From a bacterium (GTDB taxonomy: Bacteria > Zixibacteria > MSB-5A5 > GN15 > FEB-12), in NCBI GenBank assembly GCA_030629485.1, contig DAOVOW010000079.1, forward strand, positions 1 to 7,823: a stretch of 7,823 bases of DNA. The letters are read 5' to 3'. Made by a program: the position numbers and the translations under genes. Below, piece by piece: positions 1-6,374 of the stretch (positions are counted from its first letter, which is position 1; each line of letters begins with the position of its first letter). The notes beneath the pieces were generated by a model. That model did no database searches. It was given only the letters and a program-made list of their open reading frames with translations, and had not been told where the DNA came from.

Positions 1-754
1 CTTCCATCTCGATTGTGGTGCCCGGCGGCAGACCGTCGATGATCATCATCGGCTCCTGCCCGACATAATCGCAGCCCATTGCCGGCAGATCAACCGTGCC
101 GCTGCCATTGTCGGGAGCGGTGCAGATAGATGTACCCCAAACGGCGTCGTCGAGGTGGTGCTCAACCGACGATTTCCATCCCCACTTCGAGCCAGGATCA
201 TCGACGTCGGTGTCGGCCGTGATCTCAAGCCAGTAGACCGTCTGAGCCTGCTGCACGAACGGGTCGGGGATGTTGAAGATATTGTACTGATAGTAGTTGT
301 CGTGGTCGGGATAGGTATAGGTGCCGGTCGTCGGATCGTACCAGCCTTCCCACAACTGCGGGTCGGGGATAATGTGCTGGACGATCACTTCGTTGATCGG
401 GACATAGCGACTCCACAGCACATTGCCTGGCATACTCCAGTTGGCCGGGTCACCGAGGTCCGGATCGGGGATGTCGGAATAGATAGTGATCCAGAAACCG
501 TCGATGGTTCCGGTGGACCCGCCGAACCACGATCCCCAGAAATGTATCTCGTTGACCGGACTGTCTTCGATGCAGGTCCAGTCATCGGCTAATGGCTGAC
601 CGAAACTGGCCAGAACGTTCCAGCCTTCCTCATCAGGTGTTTGAGGAAAGTGCATTTTGTAGTTGTCGCCCGGAATCCAGTCGGCCAGCACCACAAAAGC
701 GCAAAAACCAACCAGCACCGCGAGCGCAGCCGTACCAAGTAAAACTCTTCGCAT
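1..754 (-). CDS. Secreted protein of the HFWGSW-motif family, C-terminus off the window
   Basis: The reading frame is open from an ATG at 754 to the left edge, giving 251 residues with no stop, so the C-terminus is missing. The start is set by GGAGGAG at 759-765, four bases upstream. Residues 1-24 form a signal peptide: MRR, then a hydrophobic run ending VLA before DWIPGD, a good signal peptidase I site. The Cys at 18 does not sit in a lipobox. The mature part has LADDWTC (55-61), NEIHFWGSWFGG (69-79), an aromatic/Asp-rich middle, YWLEITADTD (174-183) and WGWKSSVEHHLDDAVWG (191-207). These match my memory of a widespread uncharacterised secreted family (probably DUF7901) in Planctomycetota and candidate phyla, likely a beta-sandwich. 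From about residue 220 (MMIIDGLPPGTTIEME) a second domain may begin. Cys61, Cys211 and Cys228 could form disulfides. The role is unknown; extracytoplasmic location is well supported. It stands apart from the sugar operon, behind the tRNAs and a long non-coding gap. Confidence 0.85.
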   Translation of the reverse strand, partial: MRRVLLGTAALAVLVGFCAFVVLADWIPGDNYKMHFPQTPDEEGWNVLASFGQPLADDWTCIEDSPVNEIHFWGSWFGGSTGTIDGFWITIYSDIPDPDLGDPANWSMPGNVLWSRYVPINEVIVQHIIPDPQLWEGWYDPTTGTYTYPDHDNYYQYNIFNIPDPFVQQAQTVYWLEITADTDVDDPGSKWGWKSSVEHHLDDAVWGTSICTAPDNGSGTVDLPAMGCDYVGQEPMMIIDGLPPGTTIEME

Positions 755-758
755 AAGA

Positions 759-765
759 CTCCTCC
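759..765 (-). promoter_or_regulatory. Strong Shine-Dalgarno site of the secreted-protein gene
   Basis: Read on the minus strand this is GGAGGAG, four bases before the ATG at 754. It fixes the start and supports the signal peptide reading. Confidence 0.85.
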
Positions 766-1218
766 AAAAATCCTCGGGCTTCAAACGCCCTTGAGACTCT
801 GCCGATAGTTGTAGCTAATATGTCAGTCTTCACCAAGCCCTGCAGTGCCCGAACGATTTTGACGGCGGAAATGGCGCGCATTCTCCCATGCGAACAGGAC
901 TGAAGTAGACTCCACAGCGACTTCAGTTGATCCTGCAATCGAGATCCGCACTATTTCTTCACACCGGTAATGGAGACACAGACAGGACTAAAGACATCCA
1001 TCCTCCATCGGAAAGATACCAACGCGACCCGCCGGTGTCAAGCGATTTCCTAATAAATGGATGCTCTTTTCTACGTTGACCGCTCGGCGTCGGATTCTGC
1101 GGTCGGCTGATTTGATGAGATAGTCACGACGCCGCCCGGACATATATTAGATCGACCGATTGTGCGATGTTCTGGAGGGAGGCCGGGACACGGGGACTAT
1201 TGATAAAGCTCCAAATCC
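766..1218. other. Non-coding stretch, no gene recognised
   Basis: About 450 bases upstream of the secreted-protein gene. Short open frames here run into the gene in the wrong frame or lack a ribosome site. The stretch should hold the promoter of that gene. A poor candidate on the minus strand is TTGGTG at 829-834 with TACAAC at 806-811, spaced 17, but it matches only 3 and 4 of 6 consensus bases. A weak inverted repeat GACCGC/GCGGTC lies at 1078-1083 and 1099-1104. No RNA gene or terminator is evident. Confidence 0.5.
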
Positions 1219-1333
1219 CGTCATCGCGAGGTCGCCGCAGGTGACCGTGACAATCTCAATCTGTTGTTGGACTTGACGTATGAGATTGCCGCGCTCCCAA
1301 CGACACGAGTGTCTTTGGTCGCTCGCAATGACA
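1219..1333. repeat. Intergenic inverted-repeat element of the GTCATNGCGAG type
   Basis: Two nested pairs of arms are visible. The outer arms are GTCATCGCGAG (1220-1230) and CTCGCAATGAC (1322-1332), complementary at 10 of 11 bases. The inner arms are CAATCTCA (1251-1258) and TGAGATTG (1281-1288), a perfect 8 of 8. The arm sequences match a dispersed palindromic element I know from many bacterial genomes, where it gives spurious ORFs ending in text like 'RLAMTV'. The same spurious frame is seen here on the plus strand from about 1280. It is non-coding. Family membership is from memory, not a search. Confidence 0.65.
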
Positions 1334-1390
1334 GTGAAGGGAACTTATTCAACAAGCCCGTTCGTGTGGGTCGATCTGAAGACATGTGGA

Positions 1391-1438
1391 TGTCGAAACC
1401 ATCCTTCGGCTCCGCTCAGGACAGGCTTGGGTTTCGAT
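1391..1438. repeat. Short inverted repeat with a CTTCGGCTCCGCTCAGGACAG core
   Basis: The arms TCGAAACC (1393-1400) and GGTTTCGA (1430-1437) are perfectly complementary. They enclose a core that on the minus strand reads CCTGTCCTGAGCGGAGCCG followed by AAGGAT. Cores like this ('CTGAGC-GNAG-CCGAAGG') occur as multi-copy intergenic repeats in many environmental genomes and give spurious peptides such as 'LSGAEG', which is what the minus-strand frame encodes here. No gene is likely. Copy number cannot be judged from this window. Confidence 0.6.
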
Positions 1439-1450
1439 CTACCCTTCTGC

Positions 1451-1472
1451 GTCAGGTTCCAAGGAACCTGAC
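1451..1472. repeat. Near-perfect 22-base palindrome
   Basis: GTCAGGTTCC (1451-1460) and GGAACCTGAC (1463-1472) are exact reverse complements, separated only by AA. Neither side has a T-run, so it is not an ordinary intrinsic terminator. It lies 13 bases beyond the preceding repeat and could be part of the same composite element or a binding site for a dimeric protein. Confidence 0.7.
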
Positions 1473-1512
1473 CTACAAGGCTTGAGCAGGAAAGACACAC
1501 CGGAAGGCAGGC

Positions 1513-1564
1513 GCGCGAAGCGCATAAGACCCATTTATGGGCGGCTTGACCGGCCAAGAAAAAA
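1513..1564 (-). terminator. Possible 3' end region of the tRNA operon
   Basis: On the minus strand, directly after tRNA-Cys, there is a T-rich run (TTTTTTTCTT, 1556-1565). Next come CCCATAAATGGG (1530-1541), a perfect 5-base-pair hairpin with a two-base centre, and GCGC-TTC-GCGC (1513-1523). None is a classical GC hairpin followed by a T-run, so the exact termination point is uncertain. The T-run just after the stable tRNA fold is the best candidate. Confidence 0.3.
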
Positions 1565-1636
<72 letters not shown>

Positions 1637-1643
1637 CAAAAAA

Positions 1644-1716
<73 letters not shown>

Positions 1717-1735
1717 CTGTCGAATAGTGCCTCAG

Positions 1736-1764
1736 ATTATAATATCGGCATCTGATCTTGTCAA
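1736..1764 (-). promoter_or_regulatory. Consensus housekeeping-sigma promoter of the tRNA operon
   Basis: On the minus strand TTGACA (1764-1759) and TATAAT (1741-1736) are both perfect matches to the sigma-70 consensus, with the optimal 17-base spacer. The -10 box ends 19 bases before the mature 5' end of tRNA-Gly, leaving a leader of only about a dozen bases. Stable RNA genes commonly have such strong promoters. It makes the tRNAs independent of the glycosyltransferase gene upstream. Confidence 0.92.
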
Positions 1765-1871
1765 CTTCTTTCGATTTGAAAATCTGTGTTCCGGAGTTCC
1801 ACATCCGCCTCACAACGTTAGGAGTTGACTGACTCAAGCCCTCAGATTCTGCGTGGTGCGCGTCGATCGGT

Positions 1872-3761
1872 CTATTGCCCACGTTGTCGGGTCAGCAAGT
1901 CGGCTCGGGCTTTGACGGCGTCGGAATGGATTTTCGGCCAGTACCAGGGAACCAGTTTTCGCAACCAGCGCTCGTGGATAGCGGCCCGGGCGGTGTCACC
2001 GGATACAGCGGCGATGAAATACAGATCCTTGTGAGCCTCAAAGACCATCGAATCCTGGGCCAGCACGCGATCCAGGAGCCTCAGCGCAGGCCCCTGATCA
2101 TTCAGCAGAAGGTGACTGAACGCCTTCTGATATATGACATAAGGGTTGTACGGCTTGGGGCTTGCCTTGAGGGCTTTGGCGTAATACTCGATGGCCCGCT
2201 TCTGATCGCCGCCCACATAAGCGTCCAATGCGGTCTTGTAGTGCTGAACATACTCAACCGGGTAGGTGGGAACAAGTGAACCTTTGATCTCCCGAACCCT
2301 TTTGAAGGCCGATACGATTGAACCGGTCGCCATCGGATCGACCTGGTAATACCAGCCGACCGTTCGGTAGGCATTGAGGAACTCCGGAAACAGCAAGAGA
2401 GCGCGTTCAGCCGGCGCCGATGGTTTCACACCGGTGGAGAATACGATGTAGTCCGGCGCCCTGGTCAGCAGGTATTTGGTGTTGTGCTTTCGCTCTTTCC
2501 AAGTGGTGGTCATGCCCGCGATCGGTGGCTCGGAATGTCGTGCGATGGTCGAATCGGTCAGACCAAGCATATCGATCACTTCATGTCCCAGCAACTCGTA
2601 CCCAAAGATACCGATCGTCGGTACCGCCACAGAAAAATCGGTGCTGTCGGCCTGACGCATCTGTTGACCCATGAATTGCATCTTGCGCGTAAACAACTTC
2701 TCGTTGGTATTGTAAGTGTTGACGTGGTTCCAGGGCAACCAGACTGTCGCCGCCAACAGCGGCACGCCTACCAGAAAGTAGACCATATTGCGAGTTTTAG
2801 GCGCCAGATTCTCTGCCACCAACCGCAACGACAGGGCCGTCAACAGAGCGACACCTCCGAACAACGGCACGAAGAACCGATACACCTTTAGAACATCACC
2901 CCCCACTACCACAATATAAAGGACATACAAAATGACAAAGAGCCACACGGCCCGAAAAGCCCTGGACATTCGATTCCAGAAGATCAACGGCAACAGCAAC
3001 CCGAGACCGTAGAAGCCGCAGTCGGCAAAGAACTTGCCGGCATATTCAAAACCGGCAGTCAAATAATCCAGACGTGCCCCGGTCTTGGCAAAGAAAGGGT
3101 TGGGGAAGATCGATCCATAGTAGATCACCTTGAAGAGGGCAAACGGCAGTGAGAGAATGAGCGCCAGAATAACAGCGCGACCGGTGAAGCGCGGCAGACG
3201 TCGCTCGGTAATGGCCTCGATCAACACCAGCATGCCCGCCACCAGGGCGCCCTCGGGTCGCACCCAAACCGATACCATGAGCCACAATGGCAGCCAGCGG
3301 CTGCGCCTGAGATAGCAGTACAGTGCGGCCAGAGTGGTAAAGGCGAAACAGGTCGTCTCCAGCCCGGCCGGAGACCAGTAGGCCAGGCCCGGATTGGCGG
3401 CGACCAAATAAACCGGCAACAGAGCCAGCCAGAAATCCTTGCGGGCGAACAGGTGGCGGGCCAACGCATAAGTCAGAATGATCAGCCCAGCCCCGAAGGC
3501 CAAGCCGGTCAGCCGCGAAACCAGAATAAAGTCCAGCTTCATCGCGCCGGCCAGGATCAGATAGATAACCCACCCGAAGTTGGTGAAGCCTTCTATCCTC
3601 TCCCCTATATTATAGACCAGTCCGTGGCCATTGAGAAAGTTGGCTACGTATCGGTATGAGATGTAGGCATCGTCCTGGATGAACCAAAACTTGTTGGCCA
3701 GCCAACCGAACATCATCAGGGCCGGCAGTATGGGTAGCGCAGTCTTAAGGTAATTCTTCAA
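1872..3761 (-). CDS. Membrane GT-C family glycosyltransferase with TPR-like tail
   Basis: This 629-residue polytopic protein probably transfers a sugar from a polyprenyl-phosphate donor to a glycan or lipid on the outer face of the inner membrane. The first loop has the acidic pair Asp30-Asp31 in FIQDDAYISYRYVANFLNG (27-45), then GERIEGFTNFGW (53-64). This layout is shared with DD-motif GT-C enzymes such as AftB-like arabinofuranosyltransferases. Further family-type signatures are YGSIFPNPFFAKTG (215-228), GGDVLKVYRFFVP (287-299) and DMLGLTDSTIAR (397-408). About ten hydrophobic spans fall between residues 7 and 341, followed by a soluble part. Residues 505-600 look like two or three TPR units (ALDAYVGGDQKRAIEYYAKAL and onward). 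The start is TTG at 3761, the first possible start after the glgA stop; the ATG at 3716 would cut into the first membrane span. The ribosome site is weak, so coupling to glgA is likely. Donor and acceptor cannot be read from sequence. Confidence 0.87.
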   Translation of the reverse strand: MKNYLKTALPILPALMMFGWLANKFWFIQDDAYISYRYVANFLNGHGLVYNIGERIEGFTNFGWVIYLILAGAMKLDFILVSRLTGLAFGAGLIILTYALARHLFARKDFWLALLPVYLVAANPGLAYWSPAGLETTCFAFTTLAALYCYLRRSRWLPLWLMVSVWVRPEGALVAGMLVLIEAITERRLPRFTGRAVILALILSLPFALFKVIYYGSIFPNPFFAKTGARLDYLTAGFEYAGKFFADCGFYGLGLLLPLIFWNRMSRAFRAVWLFVILYVLYIVVVGGDVLKVYRFFVPLFGGVALLTALSLRLVAENLAPKTRNMVYFLVGVPLLAATVWLPWNHVNTYNTNEKLFTRKMQFMGQQMRQADSTDFSVAVPTIGIFGYELLGHEVIDMLGLTDSTIARHSEPPIAGMTTTWKERKHNTKYLLTRAPDYIVFSTGVKPSAPAERALLLFPEFLNAYRTVGWYYQVDPMATGSIVSAFKRVREIKGSLVPTYPVEYVQHYKTALDAYVGGDQKRAIEYYAKALKASPKPYNPYVIYQKAFSHLLLNDQGPALRLLDRVLAQDSMVFEAHKDLYFIAAVSGDTARAAIHERWLRKLVPWYWPKIHSDAVKARADLLTRQRGQ

Positions 3762-3776
3762 GGAAAGGCCTGTACG

Positions 3777-5249
3777 CTATTGTCCGTCAATCAGTGTCTC
3801 GAATTGCAAGACGTACTTGGCGACTGCCTGACCCCACGAGAAATCCTGCTTCATGCCTGCTTTCATCAACTTCACCCAGGGCCTCCGCCGGGCATAGACA
3901 GCCAGCGCCCGTTCCAGCGCCGCCAACATCGCCTCGGGAGTATCTTCGGCAAAGACAAATCCGGTACCTTCGCCACTGTCCGGGTCATAGTCAACGACTG
4001 TGTCGGCCAGACCGCCAACTGCATTGACCACCGGAACGGTACCATATTTCAGAGAATATAGCTGGTTGAGGCCGCACGGTTCAAACAACGACGGCATCAG
4101 GAAGATGTCGGCCGCACCCTCGATTTGGTGGGCCAGCTTTTCATCGTGAGTCAGGTAAACTTTGAGCTTGTCGGGGTACTTGGTCTCGAGATGCAACAGC
4201 AGTTTGTGGAATTTCTCTTCGCCGGTACCAAGGACCACCATTTGCAGATTCATGGCAAACAGTCGGTCAGCGGCATCGCGGAGGAGGTCCAGGCCCTTTT
4301 GATGGACCAGCCGAGTGACCATCCCCACCAGCGGCGTGGTTTCTCGAATCGGCAAACCGGCAGCGCCCAACAGTTCCACCCTGTTCATATGCTTCCCGCT
4401 GAGATTCGCCGGGTAATACCGAAACGGCAAGTGGTGGTCGCGCGACGGCGACCAGACGGTATAGTCGACGCCGTTGAGAATCCCGTGTAAATCGTCAGAT
4501 CGTTCTCTCAGCACCCCGTCGAGCCCGCAGCCAAACTTGCCGGTCTGAATCTCCTGGGCATAGCGGGGCGACACGGTAGTAATCAAATCAGCACGGACGA
4601 TGGCGCCCTTCAGAAAGTTCACCTTTCCAAAAAACTCCAACGGCGCTGTCGGCATAAACAGGCTATCGGGCAGCCCCAGCGCCGGGTAGCGTGCGGCCTC
4701 AAAACTGCCCTGGTGAGCCAGATTGTGGATGGTCAATACGGTTTTCACGCCGTCGAAGAAAGGATCGTCGGCATAAACTGTCTTCAAATAGAGGGCAACC
4801 AGACCAGCCTGCCAATCATGGAGATGGACAATGTCAGGTCTGAAATCAAGCTTGCGCGCTGCCTCCAACACCGACCGACTGAAGAAGGCAAACCGCTCAT
4901 CGTTGTCGGCAAAGTCCTCTTTGGTGTCATGATGAAAATAGAGGCCGCGGCGATTGAAGTAATGGGCGTTGCCGATGAAACATATCTTCAGCCCGCTCTT
5001 GCGATCACGCGCCATGCTGGCGGTCATAACCTCGTCAGGCGTACCGATCGGTATCTTGAGCGACCAACCCAGCGGCTCGAGGTGATAGTCAGCGGTGTCA
5101 AGAAAGCCGTAATGCGGGATCATGACCAGCACCTCGTGACCCAACCGCGCCAACTGAGCCGGCAAAGCGCCCACCACGTCGCCGAGACCGCCGGTCTTGG
5201 CGAACGGCACCATCTCCGAGGCCGCTACTAATATCTTCAGCTTAGGCAT
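3777..5249 (-). CDS. glgA: Glycogen/starch synthase, GT5 family
   Basis: It extends alpha-1,4-glucan chains from ADP-glucose (or UDP-glucose in some lineages) in the cytoplasm. At 490 residues it is full length for bacterial GlgA. The N-terminal GT5 domain starts KILVAASEMVPFAKTGGLGDVVGALP, with the donor-binding Lys18 in KTGGLGDV. HLHDWQAGL (142-150) and TIHNLAHQG (173-181) are typical. The C-terminal GT-B half has GMVTRLVHQKGLDLL (309-323), with Arg313 and Lys318, and PSLFEPCGLNQLYSLKYGT (386-404), with the conserved Glu390 and Cys392. VVNAVGGLADTV follows. All expected active-site positions are present, so it should be active. The ATG at 5249 overlaps the end of galT by 8 bases, which favours translational coupling, since only AAAAGG lies right against the ATG. 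The stop is TAG. No glgB, glgC or glgP is visible here; the glucosyl donor must be made elsewhere. Confidence 0.97.
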   Translation of the reverse strand: MPKLKILVAASEMVPFAKTGGLGDVVGALPAQLARLGHEVLVMIPHYGFLDTADYHLEPLGWSLKIPIGTPDEVMTASMARDRKSGLKICFIGNAHYFNRRGLYFHHDTKEDFADNDERFAFFSRSVLEAARKLDFRPDIVHLHDWQAGLVALYLKTVYADDPFFDGVKTVLTIHNLAHQGSFEAARYPALGLPDSLFMPTAPLEFFGKVNFLKGAIVRADLITTVSPRYAQEIQTGKFGCGLDGVLRERSDDLHGILNGVDYTVWSPSRDHHLPFRYYPANLSGKHMNRVELLGAAGLPIRETTPLVGMVTRLVHQKGLDLLRDAADRLFAMNLQMVVLGTGEEKFHKLLLHLETKYPDKLKVYLTHDEKLAHQIEGAADIFLMPSLFEPCGLNQLYSLKYGTVPVVNAVGGLADTVVDYDPDSGEGTGFVFAEDTPEAMLAALERALAVYARRRPWVKLMKAGMKQDFSWGQAVAKYVLQFETLIDGQ

Positions 5250-6288
5250 CCTTTTCAGCAGGCTTGGAATCTTGTCGGTGGCTCCACTGCTCCAGATCGA
5301 TATCTCTCAAGAAAGCAGCCGACTCTTCCGGTGGCGTGGGATTGATATAGAAACCCGAACCCCACTCAAAACCGGCCACCCGGGTCAGCTTGGGAATAAT
5401 CTCGAAATGCCAGTGATAGTGCTCCATCGGTTCTTTTGACACCGGCTGCGTGTGCAGCATGTAGTTAAACGGCGGATCATTCAGCGCCGCCTTCAACCTG
5501 GCCAGAGTGGCTTTGACCGCTCGCGCCAACACCATCACCTCGCCGTCACTCATCTCCAGATAGGATGACTGGTGTGTTTTGGGTAGCAGCCAGGTTTCAA
5601 ACGGGAACCTCGGTGCAAACGGCTGAATGGTCAGGAAAGCGTCGTGGTCCGCCACCACGCGACTGCCATCGGTCAACTCCTGCCTGACAATGTCACAGTA
5701 AATGCAACGTTCTTTGAAATCCCAGTACCGCTTGGCCCCAATGATCTCCTCAGCTACTCGCTTGGGCACAATCGGGGTAGCGATAAGCTGACTGTGCGCA
5801 TGCTCCAGCGACGCCCCGGCCGCCTCGCCGTGATTCTTGAACACCAAGATGTATGCAAAGCGCCGATCACGCTGGAGATCCATCATACGCTCGCGGTAGG
5901 CCCAGAAAACATCGCGCACTTGCTCGTCGCTCATATCGACCATATCGCAGGCATGGTCGGGTGTCTCTATTATCACTTCATGGGCTCCGATGCCGTTCAT
6001 CTTATCATAAATGCCCATCGGTTGCCGGTCCAGCGATCCCTCAATCCTTAACGCCGGGTATTTATTGGGCATAACGCGCAGCGTCCAGCCGGGCTGGTTC
6101 GGTTCGGTGCCCCTTTGTCGATAAGCGAGAATCTCCGGTGGCGTGTTCTCCTCATGACCGGGACAAAACGGACACATGGCGGCGGCGGTGCGCTCTGAGA
6201 CCGATGTGAACGAGGACGGTCGTTTGCCGCGCTCGGTGGAGATGATCACCCAGCGTCCGGTGATCGGGTCTTTACGTAGTTCCGGCAC
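5242..6288 (-). CDS. galT: Galactose-1-phosphate uridylyltransferase family enzyme (HIT-type)
   Basis: This 348-residue enzyme moves a nucleotidyl group between sugar-1-phosphates through a covalent nucleotidyl-histidine. Zinc ligands are probably Cys39 and Cys42 (CPFCPGHE), with His103 in GAHEVIIETP and His163. The active site is NHGEAAGASLEHAHSQ (152-167), with His165 as the likely nucleophile in HAHSQ. HYHWHFEIIPKLTRVAGFEWG (290-310) matches the C-terminal His cluster. A second CxxC (Cys195, Cys198) is also present. This form, with CPFC, HxHSQ and the AGFEWGSGFYINP ending, is the type annotated GalT in Thermotoga- and Geobacter-like bacteria. It also resembles ADP-glucose phosphorylases (HSHSQ), so the nucleotide and sugar used are open. 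The start is GTG at 6288 with CAGGAG six bases upstream. It overlaps glgA by 8 bases. Family confident, exact substrate not. Confidence 0.9.
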   Translation of the reverse strand: MPELRKDPITGRWVIISTERGKRPSSFTSVSERTAAAMCPFCPGHEENTPPEILAYRQRGTEPNQPGWTLRVMPNKYPALRIEGSLDRQPMGIYDKMNGIGAHEVIIETPDHACDMVDMSDEQVRDVFWAYRERMMDLQRDRRFAYILVFKNHGEAAGASLEHAHSQLIATPIVPKRVAEEIIGAKRYWDFKERCIYCDIVRQELTDGSRVVADHDAFLTIQPFAPRFPFETWLLPKTHQSSYLEMSDGEVMVLARAVKATLARLKAALNDPPFNYMLHTQPVSKEPMEHYHWHFEIIPKLTRVAGFEWGSGFYINPTPPEESAAFLRDIDLEQWSHRQDSKPAEKDA

Positions 6289-6294
6289 TCAGGT

Positions 6295-6300
6295 CTCCTG
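6295..6300 (-). promoter_or_regulatory. Shine-Dalgarno site deciding the GTG start of galT
   Basis: CAGGAG on the minus strand lies six bases before the GTG at 6288. The predicted protein then begins MPELRKDPITGRWVII, the standard start of this family. Confidence 0.8.
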
Positions 6301-6347
6301 TGACAGACATTTCAGAATGCATTGTTCAACCAGAACGTTTCTAAACC

Positions 6348-6374
6348 TTGAGAGGTGGCGGGCACCTCGTTCAA
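6348..6374 (-). other. Hairpin overlapping the stop of the GlmU-like gene
   Basis: GAGGTG (6352-6357) pairs with CACCTC (6363-6368) around a 5-base loop. Outer TTGA (6348-6351) and TCAA (6371-6374) can extend the stem past a 2-base bulge. The TGA stop at 6371-6373 lies in the stem. No T-run follows on the minus strand, so it is unlikely to be a full terminator. It could be an mRNA processing or stability element between the two cistrons, or chance. Confidence 0.35.

Noticed and set aside
155..592. Plus-strand 145-residue open frame
   Set aside because: It is antisense to the well-supported secreted-protein gene and resembles no family I know.
633..938. Minus-strand 101-residue open frame overlapping the start of the secreted-protein gene
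   Set aside because: It runs through the signal-peptide region in another frame and has no ribosome site. The frame with GGAGGAG, a signal peptide and family motifs is clearly the real one.
1874..2279. Plus-strand 134-residue frame
   Set aside because: It is antisense to the TPR-like tail of the glycosyltransferase, with no ribosome site or family resemblance.
4713..5231. Plus-strand 172-residue frame
   Set aside because: It is antisense to the conserved N-terminal half of glgA; its open length comes from the GC-rich coding strand.
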